Source of the DNA: Deinandra increscens subsp. villosa
Taxonomy: Eukaryota > Streptophyta > Magnoliopsida > Asterales > Asteraceae
Reading direction: 5' to 3'
Length of the DNA stretch: 64,000 bases
Assembly: GCA_039602395.1 (NCBI GenBank)
Contig: JBCNJP010000003.1
Coordinates: 32,447,588 to 32,511,587 of the forward strand
Position 1 is the first letter of the stretch. Every line of letters begins with the position of its first letter. Shown in pieces: positions 57,255 through 64,000 of this stretch. A model generated the notes under the pieces. The model was not told the origin of the DNA. It saw only the letters and a program-made list of their open reading frames with translations, and did not search any database. A program made the translations under genes and the position numbers.

Positions 57255-57980
57255 ATGCATGATAATCAAGTATGGGACTTGATTGAGCTACCCCCCCCCC
57301 CCCACGGTTCTCAGGCAGTAGGGAGCAAGTGGATCTTTAAAATAAAAACAAACATGTATGGAAAGGTGCAAACCTATAAGGAACGGCTTGTCGCGAAAGG
57401 TTTCACTCAAACCCAAGGGATTGACTATGAAGAAACCTTCTCGCCCGTGGCCATGATCAAATCGATCAGGATATTGCTTGCCATAGCCGCATACTATGTC
57501 TATGAGATATGGCAAATGGATGTCAAAACTGCTTTCCTAAACGGACAACTCGCTGAGGATGTCTACATGGTTCATCCTGATGGTTTTATCGATCCTAAAT
57601 ATCCAAATAGGGTTTGAAAACTAAATAAGTCCATTTATGGACTTAAACAAGCATCTCGAAGGTGGAACCATCGCTTTGACCAGAAAGTTAAAGAATTTGG
57701 CTTTGCTCAAAATGAAGATGAACCGTGTGTTTACAAAAGGCAAGTGGGAGCGCTATATCATTCCTCATATTGTATGTGAATGATATATTGATCATAGGAA
57801 ACAACATACCCATGCTTAACGAGGTTAAGAAATGGCTTTCATCTTGTTTCGCTATGAAGGACGTTGGGGAAGCCGCTTTCATTCTTGGATTTAAGATTCA
57901 TAGAGATCGATCGAAGCGACTTCTGGGTCTCAGTCAAAGTACATACATTGACAAGATTATAGCACGGTTCAATATGAGCA
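57255..57980 (+). pseudogene. Copia C reverse transcriptase
   Basis: RT motifs run from NQVWDLIELPPPPHGSQAVG through KERLVAKGFTQ, MDVKTAFLNGQL and IYGLKQASRRWN. A stop at 57615 replaces a Cys/Lys junction, a frameshift lies near 57750, and the catalytic box reads LYVNDILIIG: the first Asp of YVDD is Asn (codon 57779-57781). A run of 13 Cs (57291-57303) adds Pro codons in frame. Confidence 0.9.
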
Positions 57981-58022
57981 ACACCAAGAAAGGAGTCGTC
58001 CTTATGACAAAAGGGTGCCGTC

Positions 58023-58560
58023 TTGAACAAATCTCAATCTCCTCAAACGGAGAAGGACATCAACCAAATGGCTTTGATGCCATTTGCTTCTACTATACGC
58101 TCAATTATGCATGCCATGCTTTGCACTCGACCGGATGTCTCGTTTGCACTGAGCCTGACAAGTCGATACCAACAGAGTCCCGGTCTAGCTCACTGGACTG
58201 CTGTAAAGAACATCCTGAAATACCTGAGAAACACAAGTGAGATGTTTTTGGTATATGGAGGAACTGATGAGCTCGCTTTAAAGTGTTACACCGATGCTAG
58301 TTTCAGACTGACCGAGATGACTCTCGCTCGCAGTCCAGATACGTATTCATCCTCAATGGAGGAGCTGTTTCGTGGTGTAGTTCCAAACAGCCAGTAGTGG
58401 CTGATTCCACTACTGAATCTGGATACATAGCCGCCTCAGAAGCTCCAAGGAAGTAGTGTGGATGAATAAGTTCATCACAGATCTCGATGTGGTTCCAAGC
58501 ATCAAGCAACCTATCGAGATGTTGTCATCAAGCAACCTATCGAGATGTTGTGCGATAACA
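58023..58560 (+). pseudogene. Copia C RNase H, truncated
   Basis: Open 58023-58397 reads RT thumb to RNase H (CTRPDVSFALSLTSRYQQSP, AHWTAVKNILKYLRNT, KCYTDASF). The frame then shifts; STTESGYIAASEA and a partial CDNTG appear before the domain ends abruptly near 58560. The phrase CATCAAGCAACCTATCGAGATG is tandemly doubled there (about 58498-58546). Confidence 0.85.
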
Positions 58561-59226
58561 CGGGAACGACTCAAAATCTAGACTATTCTGATTTTGAGCC
58601 TTAAAGGGGTTTAACGTCCAAAGTCACAGACCTCATTAGGGAATGACGTTGGACGTAACTCGCATCAAGCAATTCAATCATGGAAGCTTTGATTGCTTGA
58701 TTATTGGTATGCTCTAATGTTTCCTCAGACCTGAGATGTATACTAGAACTCGCGTTTACTGAGGGTTGTTCTTTGATTGTAGTTTCTTGTTGTCGCGTAA
58801 CTGCCAACTATAGGGCTACTTTTGGGAATGGATCTAAAGTTCAATGAGAGTTGTATACCTCAAGACGGGATTTCATACTATTGCTTCGGTAATAGATATA
58901 CATAAAGGCGCCCTCGTTGATTCCAAGTGTAAAGTGTGAGGCCTCACCCAAACTTACTGTGTGTTTGATTGGTACACTTTAGATCGGAGAATGATACTAT
59001 AATCAATGAATCTAATACATGAGATCCATGTCTCATTATTCATCAATGTCTAGGACGGAAAGGAACATATGACAATGATTACCATGAGTCCTCTATCTGC
59101 TTGCTTTACAATCAGATATACTTTGGCTATCGACTTAAAGTGTCGAAACTGGTTGATGTAGTCATGCATAGCTAGAGTGCCTCTGACTACAACGCTAAAG
59201 TGTCGCAATCAGTCCAAGTGGGAGAT
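58561..59226 (+). other. Copia C 3' untranslated region
   Basis: Non-coding, ending in the purine tract AAGTGGGAG (59216-59224) two bases before the 3' LTR. An RNase H end is absent, so a deletion has joined the domain to this region. Confidence 0.75.
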
Positions 59227-60400
59227 TGTTGGATATTAGATGTCCTGCCCCGACATTTAACGTAACCGACCCGGAAGAGTTACACCAGAGTCAACGAACT
59301 ATATAAAATTAATTAATCGTTAATTAATTATATCAAACGGTTAGATAAAATAAATAATAGTTATTTATTTAATTAAAAAACAACGAAAAAATATTTATCG
59401 TAAAATGTTTACGAGATAAGTGGCGCGACATTTTCTAGTCGTTACCGGATTAACGGATTAGTAGAACCGTTGGGTTTAGAGGCTTAAATCGGGACGTGGG
59501 TCCGGGATTACTAAAGCCCGATGAGAAAGGTGATTAAAAGGAGAGGAGGGGATTAGGAGAACCCTAATCGTAAACCCCTCCCTCTCTCCCTTCCTCACCG
59601 GCCGAACCCTCCCCCTCCTCTCTCTCTCTCGATCGACGCAACACCACCACCATCCTCCGTCGCTTTTTCCCGACCAACACGATGTTGAAACGAGACCCTC
59701 GTTTGATTGCCGTCGCTATGAAGCTCGAGACCACCGCCGCGGCCCGTGCCGCTATCGCCGCCGACATCTTTGGCGAGGACCACCGCGAGTGGGTTCTCGC
59801 CCTACCTGCGCCACTGAGGCCGATGTTCGAGACCTCGCGTGCCGCCACCGTTGAACCGGGTGAAACCCTAAGTGGTCGGCGCTATTGTATGTCGTCGTCG
59901 TTACGCCACTCCCTCCGCCGCCTCCACGCGCGATGAACAAAATCATTTCTATAATTGTTTTGTCGTCAAGCACGACGGAATCGTTCGATTGGGATGTTAT
60001 GATGCAAAGCATGGTTTTGTAACCGCCACCATCGCCGGTTCATAAGATGAACGCGCCCGTGGTGCCTAAGGCCCCGTCTTCACAGTCGTTGAAGACTTGA
60101 CTCGCCGGTTCGAGTCGGGCGTTACCGTTGACCCTAGCACCAGATCGTCGAACCCCAGTGTCTCGAACGGTTGTTCGGACTCCGCCAATGTATATCTAAA
60201 TTTTTTAGATGTTTAAATTAATTTATTTAATTTATTTCTGTATTTACGTGTAAACGGTGATCAGATCGTGTCTACGGTTTTACTAAAAATTCACGTTGTA
60301 AAACAATTTCCGCTGCACAATTAATTCTAATTAAATACCCGTATATTTAATCGGTAAATAATTAAAACGGGCAACCCGAATATACACTATAAACCCAACA
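59227..60400 (+). repeat. Copia C 3' LTR
   Basis: Near-copy of the 5' LTR with about 4 bases net loss and scattered substitutions. Ends CCCAACA before GGAGG. Confidence 0.93.
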
Positions 60401-60635
60401 GGAGGTTGGTGTGGAGCTTGGCGATATATGGGTGGTTGTTGTGGTGGAATCGGGTTGTCTACCATGGTAACGATGATGTGATGATTGAGACGAGTGATGT
60501 GACCTCGGGCGCCCATCTAAAGGGTTGTCAAGGTTAGGAAATTGTTGTCGTTGGAAAGTTGGTTCATTCTGTGGGTTTTGCGGTTGAAGTTGGGGGTCTT
60601 GGGGATTTTGAAGATTGGGGTTATTTGGGGTGGAA
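60401..60635 (-). pseudogene. Gypsy E Gln/Pro-rich ORF, upstream part
   Basis: Minus-strand reading continues the ORF of 51974-52571 on the other side of copia C, with NPIPPQQPPIYRQAPHQP meeting the Pro/Gln stretch beyond the insertion. Further upstream a frame change is seen near 60510 (an Asn/Gln-rich reading in the other frame). It is cut at 60636 by copia D. Confidence 0.6.
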
Positions 60636-61023
60636 TGTGTAGGGAAATATATTTTGAGGCTTGTACATTAGGCTTATTTTGTTTAATTATTAGTTTTGGG
60701 CTTGTTTATGGGCATAGTGGGGTTTACGATTGGGCTTAGGTCATCTAGTCTCGTGGGTTTTTGTTTTGTATATAAACCGAATCACTTGATGTGATCCGGT
60801 TAGACTTTTGATCGAGATATTGGATGTGTTAGAGGGGATTACGATTTTGGTGGTCTATTGCTTGTAATCATACAATCACTTGAATCAATAATAAGTACTT
60901 TCTTTGGTGTTTGTTTGATTATTATTCATTACATCGTTTTCTTCTACTTGACACATACTAAACCGGATTGCGCACGGTTTAGTGTGACGATATCATGTAA
61001 CGTTCAAGGATTCTGGACTTACA
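60636..61023 (+). repeat. Copia D 5' LTR
   Basis: Starts TGTGTAGGGAAAT or two bases later (TGTAGGG), ends GACTTACA. Related to LTR1-3: shares GGCTTGT near the start, the CCGGATTGCGCACGGT region and the same primer junction. About 386 bases. Confidence 0.85.
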
Positions 61024-61025
61024 AT

Positions 61026-61037
61026 TGGTATCAGAGC
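61026..61037 (+). promoter_or_regulatory. Primer-binding site of copia D
   Basis: TGGTATCAGAGC, two bases after the LTR; perfect. Confidence 0.92.
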
Positions 61038-61114
61038 CAAGAAACTCGTGTTTCGTGGCTCACACGATATCTAGTCAAGTTGTTCTAACCGTTTTCTTAG
61101 AGTTTACAGGTTTC

Positions 61115-61950
61115 GATTCCGGAAACAGGTTCTCGATCGACTGGTTTGCATATATTCAGAAGAATTTTTGTGACTAACTTGCTTAGTTTTTTGCAGAAAT
61201 CGAATTTTGGTGATTGTCGTGCATTAACAGGTGGTCCTCGATTGTTATCTGGAGGTTCTCGATCGCTGTCTGGTGGTTCTCGATCATAGGCAGCTAGATT
61301 TCGATCAGATTGAGGATTTTGACTGCTGAAATCTATTTCCGGAAAACTTCTGTTTGCTGAGTTGTCAAGATTCTTCATTTAGAGAACAAGTTACCTGGTT
61401 TTCGATCGGGAAACAGGTTCTTGATCGACTGGTTTGCATATATTCAGAAGTATTTTTGTGACTAACTTGCTTAGTTTTGTGCAGAAATCAAATTTTGGTG
61501 ATTTTCGTGCATTAACAGGTGGTTCTCAATTGTTATCTGGTGGTTCTCGATCGCTGTCTGGTGGTTCTCGATCATAGGCTGCTGGATTTCGATCAGATTG
61601 AGGATTTCGACTGCTGAAATCTATTTCCGGAAAACTACTGTTTGCTGAGTTGTCAAGATTCTTGATTTGGAGAACAAGTTACCTGGTTTTCGATCCGGAA
61701 ACAGGTTCTCGATCGACTGGTTTGCATATATTTAGAAGTAACTAACTTGCTTAGTTTTGTGCGGAAATCAAATTTTGGTGATTGTCGTGCATTAACAGGT
61801 GGTTCTCGATTGTTATATGGTGGTTCTTGATCATAGGCTGCTGGATTATGATCAGATTGAGGATTTTGACTGCTGAAATCTATTTCCGAAAAACTTCTGT
61901 TTGCTGAGTTGTCAAGATTCTCGATTTGGAGAACAAGTTACCTGGTTTTC
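61115..61950 (+). repeat. Three tandem copies of a 285-290-bp leader unit
   Basis: CAGGTTCTCGATCGACTGG or its TTGATC variant begins copies at about 61127, 61414 and 61700; each holds CTATTTCCG, GTTGTCAAGATTCT and GGTTCTCGATC phrases. The third copy is shortened by small deletions. Confidence 0.8.
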
Positions 61951-62330
61951 GATCCGATCTATAGATTTTCAATTGAGGAAATATTTTTGGAAAGTCGAAT
62001 ACAGCGTTTCTCGATCGAATTTCACTGGTATTCGATTGTGGTTGTGGTTTTCGATTGTGTTTCTCGATCTCTTGAAGGTTCTCGATTGCCTACAACATTT
62101 CTCGATCGAATTACACTGGTATTCGATTGTGTTAGTGTTTTTCGATCGAATCTGATCGAGTTTCTCTAGTTCTCGATCGTACCTGTGTTGCTTTTTGGAG
62201 TGTGTTTGTGGTTTTCTATTGGACTTGTGATTCTCGATCGAATTCAAGGTTTTCTATTGGGTTGTGATCGAATACTTAATTTTCTATTGTGATTTTGAGT
62301 TTTCGATTCTGTAATTGGTTTTCGATCATG
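61115..62330 (+). repeat. CTCGATC/TTCGATC swarm in the D leader
   Basis: Well over 25 CGATC or CGATT cores, mostly TTCTCGATCG or TTTTCGATC, across 1.2 kb up to the gag ATG. It equals the T1/T2 motif swarm in position and core. Confidence 0.8.
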
Positions 62331-63463
62331 GATTACGACATGGGAAATTCTGAAACTATGATGTATCAGAAAATGGATGCTGAAATTGGAACGTCCACTC
62401 GACCTCCTAGATTGCTGTCACCGGATGGTTTTCAGAAACTGGATGTATAGATTCACAAATCATCTAAAGTGTGTCGACTCTAGGCTTTAGAGATCTGTAA
62501 GTGTAGGTCCTTTCAAACCTAAACATGAAGGTGGAGAAAAAGATGGAGAGGACAAAACAGCTGGAGAATTCGACGATACTGACTGGGATAGAATCACCAA
62601 AGATGAAAAGGCATATGCAATCATGACAATGGCACTATCTCCTGAAATTGCTCAAGTTTTCAGGAAATATCAGACAGCAAAAGACCTCTGGGAAGTATTG
62701 ATAAAGGTTTATAAAGGAAATGAGGACATGAAAGCTAGTCGTCAAGATATTCTCAAACAAAAATTCAACATGTTCAATCATGTGATGGGAGAGAACCTTG
62801 AGGCACAAATACAAAGAGATGAGCAATGAAAAAATAGAACCTCCTGTGTTTGAGCAAAATCTGAAGCTACTGAATAGCTTGCCAAAGAGCTAGGATATGA
62901 ATATATCCATCTTCAAGAATACAGTGAATTTGAGAGAATTATCGCTTGCTGAAATGGTGGTAAAACTGAGATCCAAAGCTTTAGATGATAAACAAAGAGC
63001 CTTGAATCACATCAGCAGTATGAGCTTGGCCGGTCAAGTTAACCAGGCACTTATGTCAGAACAGAAGCCTAGAACTACAGAGTCGAAGACTTCAGCCACT
63101 GTTACACCTGCATCTGCACCACCAAGTTCATCATCTAGAAATCATGAAAATGTTTCGACTATTGCTACTGACCCAAATTTTGCATTGGGTGCAGGCTTTA
63201 TGGCATGCTATCAAGCTCTTGTTGCAGGAAAGTTGGTGCTATCAGAAATTATTTCTGACGACTTGAATCAGATCAATCCAGAAGATGTTGAGATGCTAGA
63301 CGTTTCCTGGCAAATGGCCATGGCAGTATTCAGAGCCAAGAAATTTATGTCAAAGACTGGGAAAAATGTTTGGCAAGATCAGAATAAAATCAAGATGGGT
63401 TTTGACAAGACGAAGCTGAGATGCTACAATTATGATGAATACGGTCATTTTGCTAGGGAGTGA
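62331..63463 (+). pseudogene. Copia D gag, N-terminal to zinc knuckle
   Basis: ATG at 62331 (MDYDMGNSE) opens a short frame; after a stop (62447) and frameshifts, a UBN2-type patch (KAYAIMTMALSPEIAQVFRKY, KDLWEVLIKVYKGNEDMKA) appears at 62605-62745. 62897-63463 is open for 188 residues and ends in a zinc knuckle where Cys 2 is Tyr and Cys 3 is a stop (CYNYDEYGHFARE, 63422-63463). It is dead as a metal site. Confidence 0.8.
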
Positions 63464-64000
63464 ACTAAGCCAAGGAAGGAACAAGTTGACGAGAAGACTG
63501 CAGGAAAGGATAAGAAGCAAGGTGAGAAGAGTCAAGCTTTGGTGGCTAAAGATTCTGGAGGATATGATTGGAGTGATCAATTAAAGGAGGTGAGACTGGC
63601 TCCTCATGCATTTCAAGCCCAGGTGGAAGAAGAAGGCGAAAATCATGCTTTTATGGCAGAAAATGATGATAAAAATACTCAGGTTTGCTCTAATCCTTCT
63701 TGTGCTTGATTAATTAAAAATTTGAGAGAAAATCACACAAATCATGAATTGCTATTGTTTGATGCTGAGTGTGCTAAAAGTTCGTTCAAAGGTAGATTAG
63801 CTAAGAATGAGGAAAAGGTGAAAGCCCAATCTGAGGACATTAAGAAATATCATGGCCTTGCTACTGAAAAATCTATTTTATATGATCGAGCTAAAATTGA
63901 AATAGGAAAATTAAAAGGTGAATTAGATGATCTTCAGCCTAAGTATGATGAACTAATGGTTAAGTATGAAACTAACAAAGGAAGAAGCAAGCGAATGATG
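63464..64000 (+). pseudogene. Copia D gag, coiled-coil part, cut by the window end
   Basis: Reading continues in the same frame: a basic stretch, VCSNPSC and a stop at 63707, then a Glu/Lys/Leu-rich coiled coil to the window end. It is the homologue of the CCNPKC plus coiled coil of T1 and T2, linking D to the parent lineage of those gag-only elements. Confidence 0.75.

Larger units (their letters stand above)
52572..60400 (+). mobile_element. Copia element C, full length, best preserved
   Basis: TGTTGGATATT...CCCAACA ends, 5-bp target repeat GGAGG (52567-52571 and 60401-60405), LTRs of 1178 and 1174 bases, perfect primer site, open gag-protease and integrase frames, purine tract AAGTGGGAG. 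It splits the gypsy E ORF, and reading is restored when it is removed. Stops in RT and RNase H and an altered RT active site make it inactive. Confidence 0.93.

Noticed and set aside
54901..58400. Copia C as an active autonomous element
   Set aside because: The YVND active site, stops at 56026, 57249 and 57615, a frameshift near 57750 and a truncated RNase H rule out self-mobilisation.

Overview
This 64-kb window is repeat-dense plant nuclear DNA. I find no ordinary host gene, tRNA, rRNA or CRISPR array. Nearly everything is LTR retrotransposon, mostly Ty1/copia with iMet-type primer sites (TGGTATCAGAGC), plus Ty3/gypsy pieces, a CACTA end, a TIR element with gene-like GC-rich cargo, and an AT-rich MITE. 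The copia Gag type (zinc knuckle plus coiled coil) and the gypsy LTR ends (TGTAACA next to a purine tract) suggest a eudicot, plausibly Asteraceae; that assignment is inference.

Layout. Copia element A is the oldest host: its LTR end, decayed gag, protease motif, pre-integrase and half an integrase are scattered over 1-35640. It is split by three insertions: a TIR element (1122-2186, 7-bp target repeat); an 18-kb insertion (3535-21788, 5-bp repeat gaaag) that I read as a solo LTR filled with later insertions; and an 11.5-kb tandem LTR array (23475-34970, repeat tgttt). The solo LTR holds a CACTA fragment (3824-4951), two gag-only copia elements sharing one central LTR (T1 and T2, 4952-15629), and a minus-strand gypsy remnant G (15630-18964). 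The array has nine LTRs of about 383 bp alternating with eight internal segments, seven of them about 856 bp, giving a 1238-1239-bp period. It contains a 500-N assembly gap.

From 36213 come full-length but broken copia B (36213-43671, repeat gaacc), minus-strand gypsy LTR sequence F (44505-48816) carrying a MITE, and minus-strand gypsy E (LTR 49003-50348, Gln/Pro-rich ORF 51974-52571 continuing at 60401-60636). E is split by copia C (52572-60400, repeat ggagg), the best preserved element, though its RT active site reads YVND. Copia D starts at 60636 and runs off the window.

None of the elements looks able to move on its own: stops, frameshifts or missing pol genes affect all of them. T1, T2 and the array units would have to be mobilised in trans by related autonomous copia elements. 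The most unusual items are the tandem LTR array with a recent dimer duplication, the short-motif swarms just 3' of several primer sites (TTTTCGATC and TTCGGA), repeated hairpins in element C's leader, and palindrome clusters in the MITE.
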